DNA of 64,000 nt from Sedimentisphaerales bacterium (GTDB taxonomy: Bacteria; Planctomycetota; Phycisphaerae; Sedimentisphaerales; SG8-4), in NCBI GenBank assembly GCA_016932895.1, contig JAFGCA010000289.1:1-64000 (forward strand). Direction: 5' to 3'. Positions 27,424 through 36,768 of this stretch are shown here, piece by piece. The notes beneath the pieces are model-generated. The model saw only the letters and a program-made list of their open reading frames with translations, had not been told where the DNA came from and made no database searches. Positions within the stretch are counted from its first letter, which is position 1. Each line of letters starts with the position of its first letter. A program made the translations under genes and the position numbers.

Positions 27424-30400
27424 TCAATTCGCATTCGGCGAGCGGTCCGGATAGGGAGGCTTCTTCGGCCTCTCCGGCGGGTTCTTCTCCAGCAGCTTCA
27501 GTACCACCGCGATGGCGGTCTCGAGCTGCGGATCGCGCCCGGCGACCAGCTCATGCGGCTCGTTCTCCACCTCGTAATCGGGCGCCACGCCGTAGCCTTC
27601 CACGTCCCAGCCACACTCGGGGAACCAGCACCCGGCGTTGGGAGAGGACATGTAGCCGCCGTCGATGAGACCCGGGTTGCCGAACATCCCCACGACGCCG
27701 CCCCAGGTGCGCTTGCCCACCAGCGGACCCAGCTTGGTCTTGCGGAACAGGTAGGGGAACAGATCGCCGCCGGAGCCGGCCCACTCGTTGATCAGCATCA
27801 CCTTGGGCCCGGGATTCGAGACGCTCGGCGCGCGCAAATCGCGATGGTCCCGGCGCGACACGTAGCCCAGCGTCGGGCGGTTCAGCAATTCGATAAAGCG
27901 GTCGGAATACTGACCTCCGCCGTTGAACCGCTCATCGATAATCAGGGCGTCCTTGTTCCACTGGGGCAGGAACTGCCGGACCAGTTCGTTCTGACCGTGG
28001 GTGCCCGTATTGGGGACGTAGATGTAGCCCACGCGCCCCTGCGTGGCCTGCTCCACCTTGCGCCGGTTGCCCTCGACCCAGGCGAGGTTGCGCAGCCGCG
28101 ATTCGCTCGAGGCCGGCTCGATCAGGATGTCGTTGGCGTCGTTGGCGTCGGGCGTGCGACCGACCGTCAATGTCACGACCTGGCCGGCCAGGCCCTGGAA
28201 GGCGGCCCAGGGGTCCTCGGACGTATCGAGCGGCCGGCCGTTGACGGCCAGCAGATAGTCGCCTTCGTTGACGTCGACACCGGGCGCTCGCAGCGGCGAG
28301 CGCGGCTCGGCGTCCCACTTGCCGCCTTCGTAGATTTTCGCGATGCGATAGGCGTCGTTGGCTCGATCCAGCTCGAAATCGCAGCCCAGAAGGCCGACGT
28401 TGAGGTGCTCGGGCCCCTCCATGTCACCGCCGCCGACGTAGGCGTGCGAGACGTTGAGCTCGGCGATCATCTCCCCGATGATGTAGTTCAGGTCCTCCCG
28501 GTCCACGATATAGGGCAGCAGGACCTCGTAGCGTTTCCTCATGGCCTCCCAGTCCACACCGTGCATGTAGGGATCGTAGAAGAAGTCCCGCTGGATGCGC
28601 CAGGCTTCGTGGAAGATCTGCCGCCACTCCTGCTGCGGGTCGATCCAGGCCTTGAGGTCGCCCGAGGCGACCTTGCCGTCGCCGACCTTCTTGTTGGCGC
28701 CGACGTCGATGATGCCGTACGTGGATCGGGCCTTGTAGATGATCTTCTTGCCGTCGGCCGAGACGTTGTAGCTGTCGATCTTGTCGATGACGGTCTTTTC
28801 CTCGCGCTCCTTCAGGTCGTAATAGAGCAGCGTCCCGCCCGGCTCGCCCGGCTTGCGGGCTCCGGCGGGAAGATAGCGAATAAAGAGCAGCTTGCCCTTG
28901 ACCGCATGCAGCCGGCCGAAGTTGCCGGCACGCATCGGCAGCTTGACGACGCGGCCCTCGAAACCGGCAAAGTCGATCTCCACCGGCTCGACCTCCTTAT
29001 CCTTCTTGTCCTTTTTCTCTTTCTCGTCGGCCTTGTCGTTCTTCTCGTCGTCGGCTTTCTCGGCGTCCTCGTCCTCACCGCCGGCGCCGTTGTCGTCCTC
29101 ATCGGCGCCTTGCTCGTCTTCGGTGTCCTCTTCGTCGGCGTCCGCGTCCTCGGTCTTCTCGTCTTCCTTCTCCTCCTTTTCCTCTTTGACTTCCTCTTCG
29201 TCGCTGCGCGGCGCCAGCGGCGAGGGCTCTTCGGCTTGCAGAGTCACTGCGAAGATCTCGGTCGTGTTCGGATAGATCCACGTCTCGTCGAGATCCCCGT
29301 AGACGGGGCTGAAGGCCCGGCTGGAGCGGAAGAACAGGTACTTGCCCTCGGCGTCGAAGACGGGCTGCTGGTCGTTGTAGTAATCGCTGGTGACCTGGCG
29401 GACGGTCCCGTCGTTGGCGTCGTAGATCATGATGTTGCCGTGGCGGTTGGCGCCGTTCTTGGCGTAGGTGAGCCACCGGCTGTCGGGTGACCAGGCGTAC
29501 GATGTCATCCGGCCCCACTCGTCCTTGTCGACGAACTCGATCTCGCCACTGTTGGCATCGGCGATATAGAGGCTGCCGGTCTTGTCGCCGAAGGCGATCT
29601 TCTTGCTGTCGGGCGACCAGGCGCAGTCGTAGCGATAGACCGAGCCGCCCTCGGTGAGCTGCTTTTCGTCGCCCTTGCCGCTGCCCGGGCGGAGGGTCAG
29701 CTCGTATTCCCCGGTTTTGTCGGAGAAGTACGCGACGTGCTTGCCGTCGGGCGACCAGGCGGGATAGCGCTCGGCCACCCCGGAGGTGTTGGTCAGGTCG
29801 CGCGGGCTGCCGTGCTTGGCCGGCACGGTGAAGATTTCGCCCCGCGCCTCGAACAACGCCCGCTTGCCGCTCGGCGAGAGCGAGAAGCTCTCGATGCGAC
29901 CGGAGACGTCCTTGAGCTCCGTGCGCACGTGAGGCAGATCGGCCGGCACCTTGATCTCCAGCGCCTGCGACGTACCGCCGGCCAGATCAAGCAGGTGCAA
30001 GGCACCGCCGTTCTCAAAGACGATCGCGTCGGGACCGAGGCTGGGCCACTTCACATCGTACTCGGTGAACTTCGTGACCTGCCGCGTCCGCTTGGTCCGC
30101 AGGTCGTAGGCCCAGATGTTGAGCTTCTGGTTCTCGTCGCGATCCGAGAGGAAGTAGATCGTATCCTCGCGCCACATCGGCACCGCGTCGGTGCCGGGAA
30201 AGTCGGTGAACCGCTCGGACGTGTTGTTGATGAAGTCGTAGAGCCACAGGTCGCTGGCCATCCCGCCGCGATAGCGCTTCCAGTTGCGCGACTCGCGCGA
30301 GATGAACTGAAACGCGATGCGCGTCCCGTCGGGACTGAACGAGGCCAGCTCCCCGTAGAACAGCGGGAGCGTCTCGGGCAGGCCGCCCTCGATGGACTGC

Positions 30401-30846
30401 TTGAAGAACTGGTTGAAGCGGCCCGACGGGCTCTTCATGCGCGAGCGGTAGAGCACGTGCTTGCCGTCGGGATACCACTCGACGACCGAATCGCCGGCCG
30501 AATGGTGCGTTAGGCGCCGCGGGATTCCGCCCTGGGCCGAGACGACGTAGATATCGGTGTTGCCGTCGTAGTTGCCGCTGAAGGCGATCAGCGCGCCGTC
30601 GGGCGAGAACTTGGGAAACATCTCCCGGCCCTTGGGCGAGCTGAGCCGCCGGGCCGTGCCGCCGGGCCGGGGCACCGTCCACAGATCGCCGGCGTAGACG
30701 AAGACGATCTGCTCGGCACTGACGTCGGGAAAACGCAGCATCCGCGCGTCCGGCATGTGCAACAGGTCGTCGGCCGCGATTCCCGCCGAGGCGCCCCAGA
30801 ATAACAGAACAACCACCAGCGCTGATGTGATCCGTGTCGTATTCAT
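27424..30846 (-). CDS. Tricorn-type protease (S41 family)
   Basis: 1140 aa with a signal peptide (SALVVVLLFWGASAGIAA), so probably periplasmic. N-terminal half: six- and seven-bladed propellers with WD40/PD40-like repeats such as FSPDGALIAFSG, WSPDGKHVAYFS and WSPDSKKIAFGD. A long acidic/lysine insert lies at about residues 544-621 (EEEVKEEKEEKEDEK). C-terminal half: tricorn C1 domain, a PDZ domain (GVDVNEGDYLLAVNG) and the S41 core, with the nucleophile in NEWAGSGGDLFPY (Ser1025). Tricorn cuts oligopeptides of a few to a dozen residues. The ATG at 30846 follows GAGGGGTGA. It fits with the peptide genes downstream. Confidence 0.94.
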   Translation of the reverse strand: MNTTRITSALVVVLLFWGASAGIAADDLLHMPDARMLRFPDVSAEQIVFVYAGDLWTVPRPGGTARRLSSPKGREMFPKFSPDGALIAFSGNYDGNTDIYVVSAQGGIPRRLTHHSAGDSVVEWYPDGKHVLYRSRMKSPSGRFNQFFKQSIEGGLPETLPLFYGELASFSPDGTRIAFQFISRESRNWKRYRGGMASDLWLYDFINNTSERFTDFPGTDAVPMWREDTIYFLSDRDENQKLNIWAYDLRTKRTRQVTKFTEYDVKWPSLGPDAIVFENGGALHLLDLAGGTSQALEIKVPADLPHVRTELKDVSGRIESFSLSPSGKRALFEARGEIFTVPAKHGSPRDLTNTSGVAERYPAWSPDGKHVAYFSDKTGEYELTLRPGSGKGDEKQLTEGGSVYRYDCAWSPDSKKIAFGDKTGSLYIADANSGEIEFVDKDEWGRMTSYAWSPDSRWLTYAKNGANRHGNIMIYDANDGTVRQVTSDYYNDQQPVFDAEGKYLFFRSSRAFSPVYGDLDETWIYPNTTEIFAVTLQAEEPSPLAPRSDEEEVKEEKEEKEDEKTEDADADEEDTEDEQGADEDDNGAGGEDEDAEKADDEKNDKADEKEKKDKKDKEVEPVEIDFAGFEGRVVKLPMRAGNFGRLHAVKGKLLFIRYLPAGARKPGEPGGTLLYYDLKEREEKTVIDKIDSYNVSADGKKIIYKARSTYGIIDVGANKKVGDGKVASGDLKAWIDPQQEWRQIFHEAWRIQRDFFYDPYMHGVDWEAMRKRYEVLLPYIVDREDLNYIIGEMIAELNVSHAYVGGGDMEGPEHLNVGLLGCDFELDRANDAYRIAKIYEGGKWDAEPRSPLRAPGVDVNEGDYLLAVNGRPLDTSEDPWAAFQGLAGQVVTLTVGRTPDANDANDILIEPASSESRLRNLAWVEGNRRKVEQATQGRVGYIYVPNTGTHGQNELVRQFLPQWNKDALIIDERFNGGGQYSDRFIELLNRPTLGYVSRRDHRDLRAPSVSNPGPKVMLINEWAGSGGDLFPYLFRKTKLGPLVGKRTWGGVVGMFGNPGLIDGGYMSSPNAGCWFPECGWDVEGYGVAPDYEVENEPHELVAGRDPQLETAIAVVLKLLEKNPPERPKKPPYPDRSPNAN

Positions 30847-31142
30847 GTCACCCCTCGAATTCGCGAAAAACCCATTCCTGATTGCCCGTCGCATCCTATC
30901 AGCTTCAAACACCCAAATCAAGACCGCCACCAAATCTATCCGTGTATCCGCTCACCCCTCTTCAGCCTGCCGTCCGGGGCCGCCGAAAAACATGCCGAAT
31001 CGCAGACACCGGGCAACAGACTTTATCCTTGCTTGCCCGGGGGAAATCCGGTATAATGCGGCCGTTGTGTCCAGCCTGGAAGCTGGAATCAGAACGTGCG
31101 GAGGCGAAATGACTGTATTCTGGAATCGCGGAGTGAGCTGAA
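30847..31142. other. Divergent intergenic region
   Basis: 296 bp between the tricorn gene (minus) and a dockerin-bearing secreted protein (plus), expected to carry both promoters. No strong element recognised. Confidence 0.3.
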
Positions 31143-32666
31143 ATGAATGCCTGTTTCCCCCACAAATCCTTTCCCGCATGGACCCTCGTTGCCGTTTTGA
31201 CCCTCACCGGAGCCTGCCAGGGGGCCCTACACCGAGACATGGATTTGCACGTAACGATCAACGTTTCCTACCCCCATATCAGGATCACCATTTCCTGGAC
31301 GATTCCGCCGGAGAACCCAGGCGGATACTTTCTGTATGCCGACGGAACCTACCTCAACCACTACAACGAGGGCAACGGTTCCGGGAGCGGATACGCGGTG
31401 AAGAGTTTCTCCGGCGGGAAGGCCAAGTTCGAGGCCATGGTAGAGAAGTACCTCTTCACGAAACACGTGTACAGGGTGGAGACGACTCCCCGGCTCTCGT
31501 GGCAGTCCCGGCTTTACGATGAATACACGTATCTGCCGGCGGACGCCCTGTATATCGAAAACCACGTGGCCGGCATCCCCGAGGACTTTACCGGGGCAGT
31601 CAAAATCTTCCACCGGCTCGAATCGGCCGAGGGCTTTTGCGGGTATGATGAGGAGTATCATACCAGCCATCTTCCGACCATGTCGAAAATCGTCTCGGTT
31701 TTGTCAGATCCCAACCAGGAGGACGGATACGAGTTGACGGTGGACACCAGACCCAAGAGCAGTACGAGCGCGGTCGATCTTCGGCTCAGTCTGTATTCCT
31801 ACTACCAGGACCCGATCGAGCTGACCTCGCCGAAGGAGAACGAGCTGAGACTCTCGCTGCCGGGCGGCCGATTCGAGTCGACGGCCCTCACGCTCCAGCA
31901 GTATGATCCCGCGGATCCCAATCGCACGTTCCCACTCTACGACGTACGGCAGATCGTCGCCCAGAACGCAGGCATCCTGCCCCTTCCCGACCTCCACGGC
32001 GCGTATCGCTCCGGAGAGCCCTACGCCTTTTTCACCTTGAGCTTCACCAGGGACAGCACGCTCGATTTGAACGAGGACGGACGGCTCGACTGGTGGGACT
32101 TCTCCGTCCTGGGAAACGACTGGCGCAACGCTGATGCGCCGACGGCGGCCGACTTGGCCGGCGTTTGGGGGCTTGGCCTGCCCGACGGCACCGTGGACGC
32201 ATTCGATCTGCAGGCCTTCTGCCAGGCATGGGCCCAGGGTTATACGCCACCCGTTGAGTTTCTGCGCGAGGATTTCGAGACCGGCCGGTTCGACAAGCTC
32301 GACTGGACGCGCGGGACCTGGACGATTACCTCCGTCAAGAGACACTCCGGCCTTTACTGCGCCTGGGGCGGCCCGAGTTACCTGGAGAACCCGGAGCTGA
32401 CCGTCACCCTGGAATGCGAGTCAGGCGAGATCCGCTTCTGGCGCAGAGTCGTCTCCGACGCCGAATGCAGCTTTCTTGAGTTCTATATCGACGGAGAAGA
32501 ACAGGCGCGGTGGTCCGGCGATCTGACTTGGGAAGAAGTCGCCTTCCCCGTCGAGGCCGGCACGCGGACCTTCACCTGGACGTACGTCAGGGAGGACAGC
32601 GTCTCGGACGTGCGTGACGGGGCCTGGATTGACGACATCACCTTTCCCCGCCGGCGCCACAAGTAG
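31143..32666 (+). CDS. Secreted protein with dockerin-like pair and C-terminal sandwich domain
   Basis: 507 aa. N-terminal signal peptide (WTLVAVLTLTGACQGA), possibly a lipoprotein although the lipobox is poor. Residues about 30-300 resemble no family I can name. A dockerin-like pair follows: DLNEDGRLDWWDFSVLGNDW and DGTVDAFDLQAFCQAW. The last 130 residues look like a MAM/jelly-roll type domain with EDFETGRFDKLDW at its start and GAWIDDITFP at its end, a pattern seen in many planctomycete surface proteins. GGAGTGAGCTGAA precedes the ATG. Extracellular role; function unknown. Confidence 0.8.
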   Translation: MNACFPHKSFPAWTLVAVLTLTGACQGALHRDMDLHVTINVSYPHIRITISWTIPPENPGGYFLYADGTYLNHYNEGNGSGSGYAVKSFSGGKAKFEAMVEKYLFTKHVYRVETTPRLSWQSRLYDEYTYLPADALYIENHVAGIPEDFTGAVKIFHRLESAEGFCGYDEEYHTSHLPTMSKIVSVLSDPNQEDGYELTVDTRPKSSTSAVDLRLSLYSYYQDPIELTSPKENELRLSLPGGRFESTALTLQQYDPADPNRTFPLYDVRQIVAQNAGILPLPDLHGAYRSGEPYAFFTLSFTRDSTLDLNEDGRLDWWDFSVLGNDWRNADAPTAADLAGVWGLGLPDGTVDAFDLQAFCQAWAQGYTPPVEFLREDFETGRFDKLDWTRGTWTITSVKRHSGLYCAWGGPSYLENPELTVTLECESGEIRFWRRVVSDAECSFLEFYIDGEEQARWSGDLTWEEVAFPVEAGTRTFTWTYVREDSVSDVRDGAWIDDITFPRRRHK

Positions 32667-32914
32667 CCGCCCCGGGCCGTGCCGTCCCCGCAGGCGGAAT
32701 GCCTTTGGCATCCCATTTCTTGTTTGAACAGGGCTGTGCGCGCCAGTAACATGGCCGACGAATCCGCAGCGGGCGTCTGCCGCCGTGCGCTGTGCCTCTG
32801 CGGTTGTGGAACGGAAATTGCGCGTGGGACCTCCTCGGCACACGCGCATGAGATGGGGGGCCGCCCCATGGTGTGCCCTCCCGAACTGTGATTGTCGATA
32901 GCGCAAGGACGATT

Positions 32915-34273
32915 ATGGCCAAACGAGAGTATCTGACCGCACCGCTGCCTTCCAGCAAGATGCCCGCCGGCATTCCCTTCATTCTCGCCAACGAAGGGGG
33001 GGAGCGCTTCGCCTTCTACGGGATGAGCTCCATCCTCGTGGTCTTCATGACCAAGTACCTGATGGGCAGCGGCGGCGCCCTGGCGGTCATGGAAGACGAG
33101 CCGGCCAAGGAATGGTTCCACCTCTTCACCGCGGCGGTCTACTTCACCCCCCTGATCGGGGCGCTGTTGTCGGACCTGTGGCTGGGCAAGTACCGAACCA
33201 TCGTGGCCTTTTCCGTGGTGTACTGCGTGGGCCTGGGTCTGCTGGCGTGGGACCAGACGCGCGTGGGCCTGGCCGGCGGACTCATCCTGATCGCCTTAGG
33301 CTCCGGTGTCATCAAACCTTGCGTCTCGGCCACCGTCGGCGATCAGTTCGGACAGCAGAACAAGCACCTGATATCGAAGATGTATAGCTGGTTCTACTTC
33401 TCGATCAACGTCGGCGCCTGCATCTCCATGCTCGCCTGCCCCTGGCTGCTGGACAAGTTCGGACCCCGCGTCGGCTTCGGCGTGCCGGCGGGCCTGATGG
33501 TCTTTGCCACCGTCGTCTATGTCATGGGCCGAATGAAGTACGTCCACATTCCGCCGGCCGGCAGGAAGGTAATCAACGAGGTACTGGATAAGGAGGTCCT
33601 GAAGATCCTGGCCCGCCTGTGCGTGATCTACGTGTTCGTGGCCATGTTCTTCGCCCTGTTCTACCAGTCGCAGTCGGCCTGGATCCTGCAGGCCGAGAAT
33701 ATGAATCTCAAGTGGCTGGGCATCACCTGGCTGCCCGCCCAGGTCCAGTTCGTCAACTCCCTGTACCTGCTGCCGATGATTCCGCTGTTCACCTATGTGA
33801 TCTACCCGATCATAAGCAAGGTGTTCCCGTTGACGCCGCTGCGAAAGATCGGGATTGGCATGTTCGTCACCGCCGCCTGTTTCGTCGTGCCCGCCTGGAT
33901 CGAGATCGAGATCGCCCGGGGCGGCAAGCCCAGCATCGGTTGGCAGTTCTTCGCCTACATCCTCCTGACCGCCGGCGAGATCCTCGCTTCCATCCCCGTG
34001 CTGGAGTTTTCCTACACGCAGGCGCCGAAGAAACTCAAAACGTTCGTGATGAGCCTCTATCTTCTGTCGATCTCGCTGGGCAACGTCTTTGCGTGGGGGG
34101 TAAACCACTTTATTCAGAACGAAGACGGTTCCAGCAAGCTGCCCGGCGCGAGCTACTACTGGTTCTTCGCCATTGCAATGCTCGTAACGCTGGCTTTGTA
34201 CATTCCGGTAGCCATGCGTTTCCCGGTCAAGGAACACATCCAGGACGAGGCCCCGGCCGAATCCGAGGAATGA
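32915..34273 (+). CDS. POT/PTR-family proton-dependent oligopeptide transporter
   Basis: 452 aa with about 12 membrane helices of the major facilitator type. POT family marks: GERFAFYGMSSILVVFM in helix 1, the PTR2 signature-like GALLSDLWLGKYRTI, and FYFSINVGACISM in helix 5. The family imports di- and tripeptides with protons. AAGGACGATT precedes the ATG at 32915; an upstream in-frame start exists but lacks a ribosome-binding site. It lies close to the peptide-use block on the other strand and probably adds to peptide supply. Substrate is inferred from family only. Confidence 0.92.
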   Translation: MAKREYLTAPLPSSKMPAGIPFILANEGGERFAFYGMSSILVVFMTKYLMGSGGALAVMEDEPAKEWFHLFTAAVYFTPLIGALLSDLWLGKYRTIVAFSVVYCVGLGLLAWDQTRVGLAGGLILIALGSGVIKPCVSATVGDQFGQQNKHLISKMYSWFYFSINVGACISMLACPWLLDKFGPRVGFGVPAGLMVFATVVYVMGRMKYVHIPPAGRKVINEVLDKEVLKILARLCVIYVFVAMFFALFYQSQSAWILQAENMNLKWLGITWLPAQVQFVNSLYLLPMIPLFTYVIYPIISKVFPLTPLRKIGIGMFVTAACFVVPAWIEIEIARGGKPSIGWQFFAYILLTAGEILASIPVLEFSYTQAPKKLKTFVMSLYLLSISLGNVFAWGVNHFIQNEDGSSKLPGASYYWFFAIAMLVTLALYIPVAMRFPVKEHIQDEAPAESEE

Positions 34274-34349
34274 TCGCGCCGCCTGCAAGGCAACGCCGGC
34301 AATATCCTGACGCGGGAGGTCCGCGCGGCTTGGCAGGCGCCGTCCCGGG

Positions 34350-35321
34350 CTAATTGTGGGGCAGCAAGTCGATGTCTTCTTTTTGCAGGAGCTGGATGAT
34401 CTCGGCCTTGGTCGGCAGCGCCTCGATGGCGCCGAACTTCGCACAGGTAAGGGCGCCGGCGGCGGAGGCGAACTTGACTCCCTCGCGAATGTCGTCTTTG
34501 ACCGCACAGTAGGCGGCCAGCGCGCCGGCGAACGCGTCACCGCTGCCGGTATGATCCACCAGGTCCACGTTGAACGCGGGCACGTGCGCGGCGCCGCCGC
34601 GATCGACCACCATGCAGCCGCGCCCGCCCATCGTAATCACCGCGCGCCGGGCGCCCCGGGCCACGAGGTCCGAGCCGATCATTTTCGCCGTGCGGATGTT
34701 GAAGGCCGACTGGTCCGTGATGTCGGCGGCCTCATAGAGGTTGGGAATCAGCGTGTCGGCCGAGAAGTACTCGTGGGGCAGGTCGCCGCTGTGCTGCGGC
34801 TCGGACATCGGCCGCGCCGGGTTGAACACCACTTTCGTGCCGTGCAGACTCGCACATCGCAGCGCCGCCACAATCGCATCCTGCGGCAGACAGCCGTGGA
34901 CCAGGCAAATATCCGCCTGGCCAATGAGCGGCTCGGCGATCTCGATATCCGCCGGCTGCAACGCGCTGTTGGCCCCGGCGTGATAACAACAGGCGTTCTC
35001 CCCTTCGGCGTTGACCAGGGTGACCACGATCCCCGTGCTCTTGGCCTCGGCAATGAAGATGTATTCGGTGTCGACCCGGTATCGGGCCAGGTTCTTGAAG
35101 GCCATCTGCGCGAAGGCATCGCCGCCGACCTTTCCGACGAGATGGACCTCGCATCCGCACAACGCCGCCTGAACCGCTTCGGTGGGGCCGGGCCCGGCTA
35201 CCGCGCAAGACAGGGCCGAGCCTCTGCACGTCTGGCCGGCAACGGGGATTTGGCCGCACTTGATCGCCACGTCAACATAGGTGCCCCCGATGACGACTAC
35301 TTTCGGAATCCGTTCCGTCAT
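34350..35321 (-). CDS. PfkB-family carbohydrate kinase
   Basis: 323 aa. Ribokinase-type fold: N-terminal KVVVIGGTYVDVAIKCGQIPVAGQT, a central region with FNPARPM, and the C-terminal anion-hole and catalytic motif HTGSGDAFAGALAAY (catalytic Asp in GSGD). It phosphorylates a sugar or nucleoside with ATP; the substrate cannot be told. GAGG sits directly before one ATG (35327) and 6 bases before the next, so the second (35321, MTERIPK) was chosen. It is convergent with the POT gene and 92 bp downstream of the DUF4186 gene. Confidence 0.92.
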   Translation of the reverse strand: MTERIPKVVVIGGTYVDVAIKCGQIPVAGQTCRGSALSCAVAGPGPTEAVQAALCGCEVHLVGKVGGDAFAQMAFKNLARYRVDTEYIFIAEAKSTGIVVTLVNAEGENACCYHAGANSALQPADIEIAEPLIGQADICLVHGCLPQDAIVAALRCASLHGTKVVFNPARPMSEPQHSGDLPHEYFSADTLIPNLYEAADITDQSAFNIRTAKMIGSDLVARGARRAVITMGGRGCMVVDRGGAAHVPAFNVDLVDHTGSGDAFAGALAAYCAVKDDIREGVKFASAAGALTCAKFGAIEALPTKAEIIQLLQKEDIDLLPHN

Positions 35322-35413
35322 TTCCATCCTCAGACTTTCTTTTTGTCGCCGCCAGTATAGTGCGCCAGCCCGGAGAAAACAAAGTTTTTTCCGGACGAAG
35401 ATGCGGCTTTCGC

Positions 35414-35767
35414 TCAGGGGTTCTGCCGCTGGAGCCAGTGTCGGATCACCGCCAAGACATATTCGACCTCGTCGTCCGACAGCGCCCGACCCCGGGCAAT
35501 CCCGTGCCACTTCTCCAGGCACCCCCGGCAGCAGGTCCCGGTGGCGTGCTGGGCGATGAACGCGGGGTGGTTCTTCATCGGGGTTTGCCGCCCGTCGTTG
35601 GCAATCTGCGCCGGCGCCAGCCGCTGCGTGACGAAATCGCGGGCGTGCGCGAGGACCGTCTCCAGGCCCTTTTGCTCCAGGTACGCCGCTTCCCGGCCGC
35701 GAAGCCGAAACCCGCTGCGAAACTTCGATCTCCCCAACGCCGCAAACAGCTCGTCGATATCACGCAT
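35414..35767 (-). CDS. DUF4186 protein
   Basis: 117 aa. The sequence matches the DUF4186 family closely: RSKFRSGFRLRGREAAYLEQKG, HARDFVTQRLAPA, NDGRQTPMKNHPAFIAQHATGTCCRGCLEKWHGI. The conserved His and CCRGC could bind a metal or cofactor, but the family function is unknown. GGGGGCGGCG precedes the ATG at 35767. It starts 19 bp after the stop of the SagB-type nitroreductase, so the two form an operon. Confidence 0.9.
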   Translation of the reverse strand: MRDIDELFAALGRSKFRSGFRLRGREAAYLEQKGLETVLAHARDFVTQRLAPAQIANDGRQTPMKNHPAFIAQHATGTCCRGCLEKWHGIARGRALSDDEVEYVLAVIRHWLQRQNP

Positions 35768-35786
35768 CGCCGCCCCCGCCCGTCGA

Positions 35787-36512
35787 TCAGGACGGGATGC
35801 CCACGACCGACATGTACACCACGCCTTCCTCTTCGCCGTCGACGCCGACGATCTTGTTGACCTCGTCGTCGAACAGCGCGCCGATCTGGCACGAGCCCAG
35901 CTCCAGGCTGACCGCCGCCAGCGCCAGGTTCTGGGCGATGTGGCCCGCGTCGAGGTAGATGTAGCGATAGGCCCGCTGGTCGTACTTGCACTTGGAGCGC
36001 TCGAAGATGGCGGTCCAGACAAAAATGGCCGAGGCCGCCGCACACATGCCCTGGCCCAGCGCCGCGGCCGTAATCGCCTCGCGAAAATCGCCGGTGCGGA
36101 GCTGCTCGAGCTCGTGATTGCGAATCCCGTAGTGGTAGACGCCGGGCTCGAGCTTGCGCACGGCATTGACCACAACGTACGTCTCGATCGGGTACAGCGC
36201 CCCGGCCGACGGGGCCGTGCGAAACTCGTACCCGTGGTCGGCGCGGTGAACGCCCGTCGAGGCCCAGATCAGATAGCCCAACTGGCCCATGCTGATCGGC
36301 TCGCCCTTGTACTTGCGGACGCTGCGACGCTCGTCGAGCGCCCGGTCCAGCGACATGGGCCGGCTCGGATCGAACGAAGGCAGCACCACCCGCACGTTCT
36401 CGGGGTAGGTCTTATACGGCTCCGGGCGATCCTTCCGGTGCAACTCCCCACCGATCAGCTTGTCCGGCGCGTATTTCGTCTCCTCTTGAAACCGATCCCC
36501 TACGTCGCTCAT
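35787..36512 (-). CDS. SagB-type nitroreductase/dehydrogenase
   Basis: 241 aa. The flavin nitroreductase fold of the SagB branch is shown by LDERRSVRKYKGEPISMGQLGYLIWASTG near the start, the conserved APSAGALYPIETYVV, and DAGHIAQNLALAAVSLELG. Such FMN enzymes oxidise azolines in peptide modification clusters, but many stand alone, and no cyclodehydratase is seen here. The second ATG (36512) was chosen because GGGGTGG lies 5 bases upstream. It heads an operon with DUF4186. Confidence 0.9.
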   Translation of the reverse strand: MSDVGDRFQEETKYAPDKLIGGELHRKDRPEPYKTYPENVRVVLPSFDPSRPMSLDRALDERRSVRKYKGEPISMGQLGYLIWASTGVHRADHGYEFRTAPSAGALYPIETYVVVNAVRKLEPGVYHYGIRNHELEQLRTGDFREAITAAALGQGMCAAASAIFVWTAIFERSKCKYDQRAYRYIYLDAGHIAQNLALAAVSLELGSCQIGALFDDEVNKIVGVDGEEEGVVYMSVVGIPS

Positions 36513-36768
36513 GCAGTCCACCCCATACTCTCAATCCCATCGGTTCTCGTCATGCGATGCCCGTTCGGCATCCAAACATCTGACCCGTCCCTCAGCCATG
36601 GGGACAACGCTGGGACCATCATCGCACGAAACCGCCCAAATGCAAGCACGAAAACACCAAGCCCGCCTCCGGCTTTCGGACTCCGGCGGGTTGGCCTTGC
36701 CTTTTCCGCCCGATACGGCCTACAATGCCGATGCTCCCGACGAATACGTGTCAAGGAGGATAAAAGAG

